DNA of 64,000 nucleotides from Bacillus sp. RO3 (lineage in GTDB: Bacteria > Bacillota > Bacilli > Bacillales > Bacillaceae_B): assembly GCF_012911895.1 (NCBI RefSeq), contig NZ_JAAXCV010000034.1, positions 124,001 through 188,000 on the forward strand, read 5' to 3'. A model generated the notes under the pieces. That model made no database searches, was not told the DNA's origin, and saw only the letters and a list, made by a program, of their open reading frames with translations. Positions 10,624 through 20,115 of this stretch are shown here, one piece after another. The first letter of the stretch is position 1; the number at the start of each line of letters is the position of its first letter. The translations under genes and the position numbers were made by a program.

Positions 10624-10652
10624 ATTATATGTAATGTCAGGAGTTCTGTCAA
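10624..10652 (-). promoter_or_regulatory. glnRA sigma-A promoter
   Basis: On the minus strand there is TTGACA (10647-10652), a 17-bp spacer and TATAAT (10624-10629), a consensus vegetative promoter 35 bp upstream of glnR. Confidence 0.9.
10635..10651. promoter_or_regulatory. GlnR operator overlapping the -35 (partial match)
   Basis: The minus strand reads TGACAGAACTCCTGACA. The second half-site fits TNACA; the first deviates from TGTNA. It overlaps the -35 hexamer, as does the proximal glnRA operator of B. subtilis. Confidence 0.6.
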
Positions 10653-10657
10653 TCAAA

Positions 10658-10674
10658 TGTTAGATTTTCTTACA
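10658..10674. promoter_or_regulatory. GlnR/TnrA box, perfect
   Basis: TGTTAGATTTTCTTACA fits TGTNA-N7-TNACA exactly and lies just upstream of the -35 element. Confidence 0.88.
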
Positions 10675-10682
10675 TGAGAATT

Positions 10683-10715
10683 CAAAAGGAAAGGACAGTC
10701 ACATTTAGACTATCC
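10683..10715 (-). terminator. ynbB terminator
   Basis: On the minus strand GGATAGTC pairs (one wobble) with GACTGTCC, followed by TTTCCTTTT. Confidence 0.7.
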
Positions 10716-10728
10716 AGTTACTCCTTTA

Positions 10729-12006
10729 TTATCCCGAGGTCACAGAGATTAAACCTTTTTCTATTAAAAGATCTACTGCTGAGCACACGGCGATCTTTAC
10801 GTGAGCGTAGGTTAACCCTCCCTGGACATATGCTACATAGGGGGGTCTGATTGGCCCGTCGGCAGATAGTTCAATGCTGGAGCCTTGTATGAAGGTTCCG
10901 GCTGCCATTATGACATCATCTTCATAACCAGGCATATAGTTGGGATATGGTGTGAAGTGCGAATTGATAGGAGATGCAAACTGTATCGCCTGACAAAATG
11001 CTACCATCTTATCCTTGTCATTGAATTGTACCGACTGGATTAAATCTGTCCGCTTAGCGTGAGGGCCTGGGTTCGTATCCATACCAAGCTCTGTCAATAG
11101 AGCCGATGTAAATACAGCGCCCTTTAATGATTGTGCAACCACATGGGGAGCAAGGAAGAATCCTTGGTACATTTCCTGAAGGCTGTACAGGGATGCACCT
11201 GCCTCTGCCCCAATGCCTGGGGATGTCATCCTGTAGGAACAGGCATCTACATACCTTTTCTTCCCTACTATATACCCGCCTGTTTTCGCAAGGCCGCCAC
11301 CAGGGTTTTTAATAAGGGAGCCTGCCATCAGATCCGCCCCTACATGACAAGGTTCCCTTTCTTCAACGAATTCCCCATAGCAGTTGTCTACAAATACAAC
11401 AATTCCGGGGTTAATCTTTTTAACAAAATCAATCATTTCTTTGATTTCATCAATCGTAAAGGATGGTCTATTGGCGTATCCTTTAGATCGCTGAATCCCA
11501 ATCATTTTAGTTTTGGAAGTGACCGCTTTTTTGACCGATTCATAATCGACCTTCCCCGATTCGAGTAATGGAACACTCTGATAACCAATCTGGAAGTCTT
11601 TAAGGGAACCGGTCCCGTTACCCCTGATGCCGACGATTTCTTCGAGGGTGTCGTAAGGTTTTCCGGTTATGTATACTAATTCGTCCCCAGGTCTCAGCAC
11701 CCCAAATAAAGCAATGGAGATCGCGTGAGTGCCTGAAATGATCTGTGGCCTGACAAGCCCTGCTTCACCACCGAAGACATCGGCATAAATACTTTCCAAT
11801 GTGTCTCTCCCAGTATCATCATACCCATAACCTGTAGTTGGTATGAAATGGGAATCACTAACCCTGTGCCTTTGATAAGACCGGAGTACTTTAAACTGGT
11901 TACTTTCAGCTCTGTCTTCAATCTTTTTGTGTATTTCTTTAATGTTTTCTTCCACTCTTGTTACAAGCGGTTTTAGAGTATTTCCATTCATTAATTGTTC
12001 AAACAT
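10729..12006 (-). CDS. ynbB: YnbB, PLP-dependent methionine gamma-lyase-like protein
   Basis: Protein of 425 residues from the Cys/Met-metabolism PLP family, subgroup formerly called aluminium-resistance protein. The fold-type-I landmarks are a substrate-side SGTHAISIALFGVLRPGD, VDNCYGEFVE (the Asp that contacts the PLP ring), and SLIKNPGGGLAKTGG, which contains the candidate Schiff-base lysine. The true substrate is not established for this subgroup. It lies 18 bp downstream of hflX and upstream of glnR, as in B. subtilis. No frame damage. Confidence 0.88.
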   Translation of the reverse strand: MFEQLMNGNTLKPLVTRVEENIKEIHKKIEDRAESNQFKVLRSYQRHRVSDSHFIPTTGYGYDDTGRDTLESIYADVFGGEAGLVRPQIISGTHAISIALFGVLRPGDELVYITGKPYDTLEEIVGIRGNGTGSLKDFQIGYQSVPLLESGKVDYESVKKAVTSKTKMIGIQRSKGYANRPSFTIDEIKEMIDFVKKINPGIVVFVDNCYGEFVEEREPCHVGADLMAGSLIKNPGGGLAKTGGYIVGKKRYVDACSYRMTSPGIGAEAGASLYSLQEMYQGFFLAPHVVAQSLKGAVFTSALLTELGMDTNPGPHAKRTDLIQSVQFNDKDKMVAFCQAIQFASPINSHFTPYPNYMPGYEDDVIMAAGTFIQGSSIELSADGPIRPPYVAYVQGGLTYAHVKIAVCSAVDLLIEKGLISVTSG

Positions 12007-12024
12007 GAGGTTTTTGTTTCCCTT

Positions 12025-13278
12025 CTACCTTTGAAATTTCTTGATATGCCCTGAGATTGGATGGTCTTCCAAGTGATACCCAGTCAATTCATAAATCTGG
12101 TTTTCTTCTAAAAATTCCAATTTCCCTAGAATGGTTTCATTCTTTAATTGAGAAAGAAGCCTTCCTTCGCTTGCCGGGATCAACACATGATAGGAGATCA
12201 TATGTTTTTTTACGATGTCTTCCATTTTCACCAATAGGTCTCCGCGATCCCCTTCATTCAATGCACTGATGATCATGCGGGCCCCTTCACCGGACGGAAC
12301 AAAGTCGGGGTGGACCATATCGCGTTTATTGTATACCGTTAACTGTGGCAGTCCGCTCATGTCCAAGTCTTCCAGCAAGGACTGAACGGTCTTTTCGTGC
12401 TGATTGTAATCGGGGTTTGAACTATCCACAACGTGGAGAAGCAGGTCAGCTTCCCTCACCTCTTCCAGTGTCGAGCGAAATGCGGCGATTAACGAAGTGG
12501 GAAGATCCTGTATGAATCCTACAGTATCCGTAAGCAAAGTCGTGTATCCGCTAGGAAGGGGCATTTTCCTCGTCATCGGGTCAAGGGTGGCAAATAGTTG
12601 ATTTTCTTCATAGGAATCCGCCAGAGAGATACGGTTGAATAATGTCGATTTCCCTGCATTCGTATAACCCACCAGGGCAATTTGAAAGGTCTTATTTCGC
12701 TTTCTTCTTTTACGATACCTTTCTCTATGTTCCACAATCGTTTGAAGCTGTGTCTTGATATCATCGATTCTGCGATGAATGTGGCGGCGATCACTTTCCA
12801 GTTTTGTTTCACCGGGACCCCTTGTTCCAATCCCTCCACCCAACCTTGAGAGGGATGCCCCCTGTCCGATCAATCTGGGAAGTAAGTATTGAAGTTGCGC
12901 CAGTTCTACCTGTAATTTCCCTTCCCTTGATCGGGCCCTCTGAGCGAAAATATCAAGTATCAGTTGAGTGCGATCAATCACCCTGGCACTTAAGTCTTTC
13001 GACAGGTTCCTTATTTGACTAGGGGAGAGTTCATCATTAAATATGATGATATCAGGGTCAAATTGCTCTTCCAAAAGGATAAGCTCTTCCACTTTCCCTT
13101 TCCCTATATAGGTGCCTGGATGAACACGGTCCCTTTTTTGAGTGAGAATGGACACTACTTGACCATTAGCCGTTTGAGTCAACTCCTCAAGTTCTTCTAT
13201 ACTATATTGAAAACGCAAGTCATCATCTTCAAGTTGACATCCAACAAGGATGACTTTTTCCTTCACTTCATTCTTCAA
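12025..13278 (-). CDS. hflX: Ribosome-associated GTPase HflX
   Basis: Protein of 417 residues with an N-terminal HflX domain, a central coiled and basic linker ([12 protein letters not shown] near residue 190) and a G domain showing G1 [10 protein letters not shown]3 DTVGF and G4 NKRD. In other bacteria HflX splits stalled 70S ribosomes under stress. The start is TTG at 13278 with AGAAGGA six bases upstream. It is probably co-transcribed with ynbB (18-bp gap). Confidence 0.93.
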   Translation of the reverse strand: MKNEVKEKVILVGCQLEDDDLRFQYSIEELEELTQTANGQVVSILTQKRDRVHPGTYIGKGKVEELILLEEQFDPDIIIFNDELSPSQIRNLSKDLSARVIDRTQLILDIFAQRARSREGKLQVELAQLQYLLPRLIGQGASLSRLGGGIGTRGPGETKLESDRRHIHRRIDDIKTQLQTIVEHRERYRKRRKRNKTFQIALVGYTNAGKSTLFNRISLADSYEENQLFATLDPMTRKMPLPSGYTTLLTDTVGFIQDLPTSLIAAFRSTLEEVREADLLLHVVDSSNPDYNQHEKTVQSLLEDLDMSGLPQLTVYNKRDMVHPDFVPSGEGARMIISALNEGDRGDLLVKMEDIVKKHMISYHVLIPASEGRLLSQLKNETILGKLEFLEENQIYELTGYHLEDHPISGHIKKFQR

Positions 13279-13367
13279 TAAACATCCTTCTTTCTGTACA
13301 TTTCATGAGCACCTTCATCATATCAAAATCCCCTCGTAAACTCTATGTAAAAAGGTATGAAAAATGC

Positions 13368-13395
13368 TTGCAATTAAGTGCACACGTGTTAAAAT
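13368..13395 (+). promoter_or_regulatory. Promoter upstream of the TRIC-family gene
   Basis: TTGCAA (13368-13373), a 16-bp spacer and TAAAAT (13390-13395), about 80 bp before the start codon. Confidence 0.5.
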
Positions 13396-13477
13396 CAGTA
13401 TGTTTGAATAAACGAAGGAACCCTCTCACTCTACATAATGGCATGTAGCATTTTGTAATACGTAAGGAGGAATGAGT

Positions 13478-14086
13478 ATGACGTGGGAAGTCTTGAGTAT
13501 TATTGGTACCATTGCTTTTGCTATTTCAGGGGCTATCATTGCCATGGAAGAGGAATACGATATCCTCGGTGTATATATATTAGGAATTGTCACTGCATTT
13601 GGCGGGGGGGCCATCCGAAATTTACTGATTGGTGTACCGGTGTCTGCATTGTGGGAGCAGGGCATGCTATTTCAGATTGCACTCCTTTCCATTACAGCGG
13701 TCTTTCTCTTCCCTAATAATCTTCTTAAACATTGGAGAAAATGGGGTAATTTCTTTGACGCCATCGGACTTTCCGCCTTCGCTATCCAAGGAGCACTATA
13801 TGCTTCTGAAATGAATCACCCAATCAGCGCGATCATTGTTGCTGCCGTCTTAACAGGAAGCGGTGGTGGCATCATCCGTGATTTACTGGCGGGTCGAAAA
13901 CCCCTTGTACTCCGTTCAGAAATTTATGCCGTTTGGGCAGTCCTTTGCGGTGCAGCAATCGGGCTCGGCATTGTCCATTCTCCTTTTGAACTATATTCAT
14001 TATTTGTCATTACAACAGCATTACGTGTTCTTTCCTACTTGTATAAGTGGCGGTTGCCCAATAAGAGTTTACGAGCACATGTTTAA
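13478..14086 (+). CDS. TRIC/UPF0126 trimeric cation channel family protein
   Basis: Membrane protein of 202 residues with about seven helices and two copies of the glycine-rich UPF0126 motif (FGGGAIRNLLIG near residue 46 and GSGGGIIRDLLAG near residue 131). Bacterial members are structural relatives of eukaryotic TRIC channels that pass monovalent cations; the physiological role is not known here. ATG 13478 has AAGGAGG seven bases upstream, whereas the in-frame ATG at 13472 is only one base from it. It is the only plus-strand gene between lexA and DUF4385, an insertion relative to the hflX-spoVK neighbourhood of B. subtilis. Confidence 0.85.
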   Translation: MTWEVLSIIGTIAFAISGAIIAMEEEYDILGVYILGIVTAFGGGAIRNLLIGVPVSALWEQGMLFQIALLSITAVFLFPNNLLKHWRKWGNFFDAIGLSAFAIQGALYASEMNHPISAIIVAAVLTGSGGGIIRDLLAGRKPLVLRSEIYAVWAVLCGAAIGLGIVHSPFELYSLFVITTALRVLSYLYKWRLPNKSLRAHV

Positions 14087-14088
14087 TG

Positions 14089-14120
14089 AAAAATGCATTC
14101 ATCCCTGAATGCATTTTTTT
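14089..14120 (+). terminator. Terminator after the TRIC-family gene
   Basis: AAAAATGCATTCA pairs with TGAATGCATTTTT around a TCCC loop, followed by T residues. Confidence 0.85.
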
Positions 14121-14152
14121 ATTCTGCTATTCTCCTGGTTTACTAAGTATAT

Positions 14153-15106
14153 TCATTCAGAAGACCCTTTGTTAAATACCAGGTCATTACTGCGTATGGT
14201 TAATAAATCAAGCCGGTCATAGCAATTCTCCATCAATAGTCTCATGGCCTGAGCCCTTATCGACTTCTCTATTACATTCCGGACATACCTTCCGTTTGAA
14301 AATGCCATTGGAGAAAGAGTATTTTTGGCTGAATGGAGGTGCTCCTTTATCTTTCTCTCTGCATCATGACTTAATACATATTCCTTCTCTTCCAACATTC
14401 TTCTTCCTATTTCCATCAGTTGATCAACTGAATAATCCGGAAAATGAAAAACAAGGGGAAACCTCGATTGTAATCCGGGATTTAACGTAAGAAACTGATC
14501 CATTTCCCTCGAATACCCTGCCAATATCAAGATAAATTCATGCTGCTTATCCTCCATATGCTTGACCAGTGTATCAATCGCTTCCTTACCGAAGTCTTTC
14601 TCTCCGCCTCGACCGAGGGAGTAAGCTTCATCGATGAATAGAATCCCTCCAAGAGCTTTTTTAACGAGATCTCTTGTTTTCTGAGCTGTATGGCCAATAT
14701 ATTCACCTACCAAATCAGCCCTTTCCGCTTCAATCAGGTGGCCTTTGGATAATACATTCATTTTAAGGAAAAGCTTTCCGATAATTCGTGCAACAGTTGT
14801 CTTTCCCGTACCTGGATTTCCTTTGAACATCATATGAAGTGCTTGTTTTCCTGCTTTCAACCCCATTGCTTCTCTTTTTTTGTTCACGTATATCCATGCA
14901 TAAATTTCTTTCACCATTTTCTTCATTTCGTCCATTCCAACGAGAGACCCAAGTTCTTCTTCAATTTCCCTTAACGCAACATGTTCATGAGGAAGGGACT
15001 GAGGAACGGATTCATGCTTCAATATATCTCGAACCGGACTCCGTTTTTGGGAATTCAACACTATGCTGATTTGCCCGTTATTTTTCATTCTCATTGGTTG
15101 ATCCAA
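14153..15106 (-). CDS. spoVK: Stage V sporulation protein K, AAA+ ATPase
   Basis: CbbX-like AAA+ protein of 317 residues needed for late spore maturation in B. subtilis. Walker A is GNPGTGKTTVARIIGK, Walker B is GGILFIDEAYSL, and the sensor and arginine-finger segment is SREMDQFLTLNPGLQSRFP. The start is uncertain: TTG 15106 lies six bases after GAGGTGA and gives a short N-terminus like the B. subtilis protein, while the in-frame GTG at 15115 overlaps that Shine-Dalgarno. Its substrate is unknown. It lies between hflX and hfq as in B. subtilis. Confidence 0.93.
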   Translation of the reverse strand: MDQPMRMKNNGQISIVLNSQKRSPVRDILKHESVPQSLPHEHVALREIEEELGSLVGMDEMKKMVKEIYAWIYVNKKREAMGLKAGKQALHMMFKGNPGTGKTTVARIIGKLFLKMNVLSKGHLIEAERADLVGEYIGHTAQKTRDLVKKALGGILFIDEAYSLGRGGEKDFGKEAIDTLVKHMEDKQHEFILILAGYSREMDQFLTLNPGLQSRFPLVFHFPDYSVDQLMEIGRRMLEEKEYVLSHDAERKIKEHLHSAKNTLSPMAFSNGRYVRNVIEKSIRAQAMRLLMENCYDRLDLLTIRSNDLVFNKGSSE

Positions 15107-15493
15107 TGGTTTCACCTCACCATTCTAAAGACAGTATACGCCCCTGAAGGCTTTAGGGTGACAAACGCCTATATTTTACCTGTTTTTTTCGACAAATGAG
15201 AAGAATCCTGTCTTTTCCTGCGCTTTCCCGAGAAATAAAAAGAATTAGGGAGTGTTAGTCATTCTTCGCTTGTTTTCATCAGGGTTCATCATACGATAGT
15301 CATTTCATAACCGGTTCGTTCATGTTCAATGAGGGATGAATAAAAACCCTCTTTTATCATCCTATTCAATTACTTTTTGTTTCATTAATTAAATATCGTA
15401 TTCGTTCATGAGAATGACTCATTGATTAAAAAACGTTCAAAAAAGGAATAAAAAAAGCCGCCCTTGCAGGGCAGCTTTAGCTTTATATAGCTT
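15107..15493. other. spoVK-hfq intergenic region
   Basis: No ORF with a ribosome-binding site. It holds the hfq terminator at the right end and must hold the spoVK promoter, which I could not assign to sigma-E with confidence. A CATACGATA at 15290-15298 on the plus strand fits the sigma-K -10 pattern but has no gene downstream, so that motif alone is not evidence. Confidence 0.6.
15451..15480 (-). terminator. hfq terminator
   Basis: On the minus strand AAGCTGCCC pairs with GGGCGGCTT (15455-15477) with one wobble, followed by seven T. Confidence 0.85.
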
Positions 15494-15730
15494 TTAATTG
15501 TTTTGTTCATCAAAATTTATTTGGACATTACGCTGCGGAGCGAATGTTGAAATGGCATGTTTAAATACAAGTTGCTGTTTTCCTTCCGTTTCGAACAACA
15601 CGGTAAAATTGTCAAAGCCCTTTACCTGGCCACGGATCTGGAAGCCATTTAAAAGGAATACGGTTACAAGCGATCCCTCTTTACGCAGTTGATTAAGGAA
15701 TTGATCTTGGATATTAATGGATTGTTTCAT
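15494..15730 (-). CDS. hfq: RNA chaperone Hfq
   Basis: Sm-like RNA-binding protein of 78 residues that forms hexamers and aids small-RNA pairing. The Sm1 motif is [20 protein letters not shown], and the Sm2-like stretch is [12 protein letters not shown], where KH is the usual signature. The length is typical of Bacillus Hfq. It lies 28 bp downstream of miaA and is probably co-transcribed; a terminator follows. Confidence 0.96.
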   Translation of the reverse strand: MKQSINIQDQFLNQLRKEGSLVTVFLLNGFQIRGQVKGFDNFTVLFETEGKQQLVFKHAISTFAPQRNVQINFDEQNN

Positions 15731-15758
15731 GGGTTATTCCTCCTCTTCTATCTCTACA

Positions 15759-16718
15759 TTACTTATTCGACTTTAATTGAAGGTTTCCTGCAATAAATTC
15801 TGAAATATCCTCAATTATTTCGGAGTGCCGATTCTCATCTGTCATATCGAACCAGGCTACATCCATTTTATTTCTGAACCATGTCAGTTGCCGTTTTGCA
15901 TACCTTCTAGAATTTTGCTTTAGGTTTTCTTTTGCTCTTTCGAGTCCGATTAAACCATCAAGGTATTCATACAGCTCTTTGTAACCGATGGCCTGAACGG
16001 ATTGGACATTCCTGACACCTTCATCATATAACTCCTTCACTTCCTTTAATAGACCCTGGGTCATCATCATGTCCACGCGGAGGTTTATTCTTTCATAGAG
16101 CTTTTCCCGATCCATTGTTAATCCGATTATAGCTGCATTGTACTGCAACTCCTTTGATTGTGATGCCTGAAACTCAGCCATTCTTTTTCCGGTACAATGA
16201 TAAATTTCCAGGGCACGGATAACACGCCGTGTATTATTGGGATGAATATTGCTTGCGGAAACGGGATCGATACGCAATAACTTCCCATGAAGCCAATCAG
16301 GACCATTCTTTTCAAGTTCTGCGTCCAGCTCTTTACGATAATCCTCGTCACCAGGGGTGTCTGTAAATTGATAATCGTATAAGACCGACTGAATATATAA
16401 CCCTGTCCCACCCACGATTAAAGGAATCTTTCCACGGGAGTGTATCTCTGAAATGTTCTTCCTGACAAGTTCTTGAAAATCCGCAACAGAAAAAGATTCC
16501 CGGGGGTCTTTAATATCCAGCAGATGATGTGGTATGCCTTCCATTTCTTCTCGGGTAATTTTTGCGGTACCGATGTCCATCCTTTTATAGATTTGCATGG
16601 AATCCCCACTGATGATTTCCCCATTGAACCTATTAGCAAGTTCTATACTTGCATTCGTTTTCCCAACGGCTGTCGGACCGATAAGAACGATTACTTTTTC
16701 TTTTTCTATCATTGACAT
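15759..16718 (-). CDS. miaA: tRNA dimethylallyltransferase MiaA
   Basis: Adds a dimethylallyl group to N6 of A37 in tRNAs that read UNN codons; MiaB, also in this window, then methylthiolates the base. The protein of 319 residues has the P-loop GPTAVGKTNASIELA at the N-terminus, SGDSMQIYKRMDIGTAKI with the catalytic Asp region, and LIVGGTGLYIQS. The miaA-hfq order is conserved. The Shine-Dalgarno is weak, and an in-frame ATG two codons downstream is an alternative start. Confidence 0.96.
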   Translation of the reverse strand: MSMIEKEKVIVLIGPTAVGKTNASIELANRFNGEIISGDSMQIYKRMDIGTAKITREEMEGIPHHLLDIKDPRESFSVADFQELVRKNISEIHSRGKIPLIVGGTGLYIQSVLYDYQFTDTPGDEDYRKELDAELEKNGPDWLHGKLLRIDPVSASNIHPNNTRRVIRALEIYHCTGKRMAEFQASQSKELQYNAAIIGLTMDREKLYERINLRVDMMMTQGLLKEVKELYDEGVRNVQSVQAIGYKELYEYLDGLIGLERAKENLKQNSRRYAKRQLTWFRNKMDVAWFDMTDENRHSEIIEDISEFIAGNLQLKSNK

Positions 16719-16916
16719 ACATTCACTGCTTTCTATGTAACTGTTTCTTTACATATTATCGTACCATAATAATAGATGTTGTTAAATCACATCTTGATAG
16801 TATCCCCAATTCCTTTATGAATATTCCATGTCCTCCTCATTTTTCTCCTTCCTTGAAAAAGAATGTACCCACCTCAACGAGAAATAAACCTATGTACCTG
16901 TATCGCCAGTCAAACA

Positions 16917-16947
16917 AAACAGTCTGAAGTTCATCTCCAGACTGTTT
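16917..16947 (-). terminator. Terminator after the penicillin-acylase-family gene
   Basis: AAACAGTCTG (16917-16926) pairs with 16938-16947. On the minus strand TTTTGTTTG follows. Confidence 0.85.
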
Positions 16948-17015
16948 GTATGTCATTTATTCCATGCGGTATTTCCTTAGAACCCTTTCGGATTTCTGTA
17001 TACCCTCATCTGCAT

Positions 17016-19400
17016 CTATTCGGCAAGTAAAACTAATCTTTCTCCTTTTGGATTTGAAATATGGGTTTGATGATAGTCCCCGTTTTTCCATGCGTCAATC
17101 TGATTATGATACCATTCACTTTTGTAATGGCCAGCCTGTCCAGGACCAACAATATGATAGCCCTTATCCATATCCTCGGTATCAATGACAAACCTCCAAG
17201 AAGCCCCGTGATTGACGATGCCGTTCTCATTGTAGCTCGCTGCACCAACCGTCACTCTGCTACCCCCTGTCGGCTCAGGGTCTCTGTCATTTAAGAACCA
17301 TTTCAACACAGGAGAAGCTCCTGATAAAGGATGTTCAAAGTATACCCGATGATACATTCCCCACTCCCACTCATCCATTGATGAACCATAGGCTTCCTCA
17401 AGCTCATGCAAGGCTTGGGTAAGTGAAGATGTGAGGAACGTACGATATCCTCCCCTGTCTATAAACCACTTCGATTCCTCACCATTATGAGCTTTTCGAA
17501 TGAGTTCATCCACGACACTTTGTCGGCCTTCAAACAGCTTCATCATTTCCTTTGGTACTTCTTTTTTAAACAGGCCGGTGGAAATCTCGTTCATCCATTG
17601 ATGAAAAATAAGTGGTGCAGCGAACTTTTTATCATCTTTAAAGTTCCATGTCTCAAAGAGATCTATCGCTTCCTTTTCTTTAGCTGTTAAAGAATCCCTC
17701 ATCATATCTTCAATCAGAATAGGGATCATTTCACGGGCATGTAGATTCACTTGATCCATTTGCAGGGCTTTCATATCGGAAAGAGAGAGGTCATTTCTTC
17801 CTTCTAAATATTCCTCTATCCTCATGTATCGATAAGGCTGAGCCCAGTGATGGCTAATGTGATAAGGGTAATCATCTGAAACTACTTTGTTATTTGCGGT
17901 TGCAATGAAGCCGGATTCTGGATTGACCACTTTGGGTAGCTCTTCAAAAGGAATAAACCCTTCCCATTCATAATCCGGGTTCCAGCCGGGAACAGGCAGC
18001 AATCCGTTCCCTTTTTTCCTGATGGGGATTTTCCCGTTTGCCTTGTAGGCAATCGTTCCATCTGCTGATGCAAATACAAAGTTTTGAGTTGGGACATGAA
18101 AGTCCTCCAGGGCTTCTTCAAACTCTTCCCAGTTCTCCGCTTTATTAATATTCAATATGGCAAGAAGTTCAAGGCTTGGATCAAGTGCGGTCCACCTCAT
18201 GGATAAGACCTTTTCACTATCATTTTGAAGGGCAAATTCCGAAATAACCGGCCCATGTCTCGTAATCGTCACTTCATAAGGAATGACCTCTCCATCCTTC
18301 ATGATGATAGGCTCTTCTATAATCGTTGCTTTTTCCCATTTGCCATCGTATAAGAACAGCGTGGGGTCTTGTTCATTCCGCTTCTCCACATATAAATCCT
18401 GAACATCAGGTCCTGTATTCGTAACCCCCCAAGCAATTTGTTCATTGTGGCCGAGGATTATCCCCGGGATGCCTGCAAAGATCACGCCACTGACATTGAC
18501 TTGTGGTGACTCCAGGTGCATCTGATACCAAATGGAAGGAGTCCCCAATGAAAGATGTGGATCATCTGCCAAGAGGGGTTTTCCACTTTCTGTTTTCTTA
18601 CCGCTCACAACCCAGTTATTACTTCCATTAAACTCAGGTGGAATGACTGCCCCTGCAAATGATTTCCCTAGGTCCACCTCCATTCCTCCAATTTCAGAGA
18701 GAATGGTAGGTGCCTCCTCCGGATAGGACGGGAATAGATCATATGCTTTTTCCTTTGGCAAATGTTCCATTGCCCAATATCTGAACGCCTGCCCTTGCCA
18801 GTGACCTCCCAGATCAAAAGCCATATACTTTCCAATAGTCAACGAATCAATCGGCGTCCATATTTCTGGTTTATAACCAAGGAAAGTGAATTCAATGGGG
18901 AGCCTCCCTTTTTCTTTCGTTTCTTCTATGAACAAGTTGACGCCTTCAGCATACCATTCCAAAAGTTGCTTGGCTTCATCGGGATATGCTGCGTATGATA
19001 CTTCCGCTGCCCTCCTCAATCCCAATGTCCTGAAAAACTTGTCCCGGTCAATGGTTTTCTCACCAACCACTTCACTCAAACGGCCAGAAGCCTGCCTCCT
19101 GCTGAGGTCCATCTGGAATAAGCGATCCTGGGCTTGTACATAACCTTGTGCCAGGTACAAATCTTTTTCATTTTGAGCAAGAATATGAGGGACACCATCC
19201 TTGTCTCTCGTTACTTCAACATTTTCAGACAGTCCCTCCAATGAAATCGTACCTGATGTAATAGGCAGGGACCTGTCAATGTAATAGTTTACAAATATAA
19301 GTGTTACGAGCAGGACAAATAGGAGAGATCCCGCTGTCCATAATGTAAATTTAAAACGCTTATTCCTTTTCTCCCGCTGTATCTCTATTCCTCCATGCAT
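17016..19400 (-). CDS. Penicillin acylase family Ntn hydrolase, membrane-anchored precursor
   Basis: Protein of 794 residues resembling penicillin G acylases and acyl-homoserine-lactone acylases. An N-terminal hydrophobic helix (about residues 15-38) acts as signal or anchor. The autocatalytic site is visible as NGSNNWVVSG: cleavage before Ser260 would free the N-terminal nucleophile of the beta subunit. ADDPHL shortly after and the C-terminal ENGIVNHGASWRFVIDTEDM also fit the family. The amide substrate cannot be read from sequence; penicillins, acyl-homoserine lactones and other N-acyl compounds are all possible. It stands alone with its own terminator, where B. subtilis carries other variable genes between miaA and mutL. 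Confidence 0.88.
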   Translation of the reverse strand: MHGGIEIQREKRNKRFKFTLWTAGSLLFVLLVTLIFVNYYIDRSLPITSGTISLEGLSENVEVTRDKDGVPHILAQNEKDLYLAQGYVQAQDRLFQMDLSRRQASGRLSEVVGEKTIDRDKFFRTLGLRRAAEVSYAAYPDEAKQLLEWYAEGVNLFIEETKEKGRLPIEFTFLGYKPEIWTPIDSLTIGKYMAFDLGGHWQGQAFRYWAMEHLPKEKAYDLFPSYPEEAPTILSEIGGMEVDLGKSFAGAVIPPEFNGSNNWVVSGKKTESGKPLLADDPHLSLGTPSIWYQMHLESPQVNVSGVIFAGIPGIILGHNEQIAWGVTNTGPDVQDLYVEKRNEQDPTLFLYDGKWEKATIIEEPIIMKDGEVIPYEVTITRHGPVISEFALQNDSEKVLSMRWTALDPSLELLAILNINKAENWEEFEEALEDFHVPTQNFVFASADGTIAYKANGKIPIRKKGNGLLPVPGWNPDYEWEGFIPFEELPKVVNPESGFIATANNKVVSDDYPYHISHHWAQPYRYMRIEEYLEGRNDLSLSDMKALQMDQVNLHAREMIPILIEDMMRDSLTAKEKEAIDLFETWNFKDDKKFAAPLIFHQWMNEISTGLFKKEVPKEMMKLFEGRQSVVDELIRKAHNGEESKWFIDRGGYRTFLTSSLTQALHELEEAYGSSMDEWEWGMYHRVYFEHPLSGASPVLKWFLNDRDPEPTGGSRVTVGAASYNENGIVNHGASWRFVIDTEDMDKGYHIVGPGQAGHYKSEWYHNQIDAWKNGDYHQTHISNPKGERLVLLAE

Positions 19401-19610
19401 TCCTTATCCCCCCTTTTATATATTGAATTTTCTAAAAAAATATATCTCTTTACTATTTCCCTTCCTTGCACGGAATTCCTTCTATTTATTTCTGAATGTG
19501 AGGAAAATGATACAAACTCTTTAGTTAACATAATATTTTTATTGTAACCACATTTTTTTGTTTACGGAACTCACCATACCGGGTACAAGATCTAAAGGAG
19601 GGATAGGGAA

Positions 19611-20057
19611 ATGCCATTTGATTACGATCTTGATTTCGAAGGGATTGATTTTCGAAAACAGCCTGAAAAATACCGTGTGGGGAGGGGCGAACAAGGTGTT
19701 CTATTAGTCGAGCCATACAAAAGCGAAATCCTTCCACACTGGCGATTCAAAACGCCACAGATTGCTGAAAAATCCTCTCAAAGGATTTATGACCTGTTTC
19801 TTCGGTACCAACAAGAAAATGATTTTGTAGGAATGGACATGGCCAGGAAGTTTCTACAGATGGGGTATACAAGGGCAAGACGATATGCCAATTACCCAGG
19901 AGGAAAGAAATACAATCATGACCACACCATCAAGGAAAGAAGATTGGACAATGAGAAAGCAAAATCGGCTGCCCTATTTGAAGTGAAATGGAAACTGGTA
20001 AGAGAAGATGAAGAATATCTAAAGATGAAAAGAGAACACCAGGATAAATTCGGGTAA
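19611..20057 (+). CDS. DUF4385 domain protein
   Basis: Protein of 148 residues, soluble and charged, with the DUF4385 pattern (FDYDLDFEGIDFRKQPEKYR at the start, RYGVGRGEQGVLLVEPYKSE-like core, FVGMDMARKFLQMGYTRARR, YANYPGGKKY). The function is unknown; members occur in bacteria and phages. AAAGGAGGGA lies before the ATG. It is a single plus-strand gene facing mutL, with which it shares the hairpin at 20076-20106. Confidence 0.8.
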   Translation: MPFDYDLDFEGIDFRKQPEKYRVGRGEQGVLLVEPYKSEILPHWRFKTPQIAEKSSQRIYDLFLRYQQENDFVGMDMARKFLQMGYTRARRYANYPGGKKYNHDHTIKERRLDNEKAKSAALFEVKWKLVREDEEYLKMKREHQDKFG

Positions 20058-20075
20058 AAAACATACAGGCATTAA

Positions 20076-20106
20076 AAGAGGATGAATCATATGGATTCAT
20101 CCTCTT
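20076..20106 (-). terminator. mutL terminator
   Basis: A 13-bp perfect stem (20076-20088 with 20094-20106) and TTTT on the minus strand. On the plus strand it may also slow transcription from the DUF4385 gene. Confidence 0.8.
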
Positions 20107-20115
20107 AGTCTACGC

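Noticed and set aside
15290..15298. CATACGATA sigma-K-like element on the plus strand
   Set aside because: No gene lies downstream on that strand; it shows that the -10 motif alone can occur by chance.
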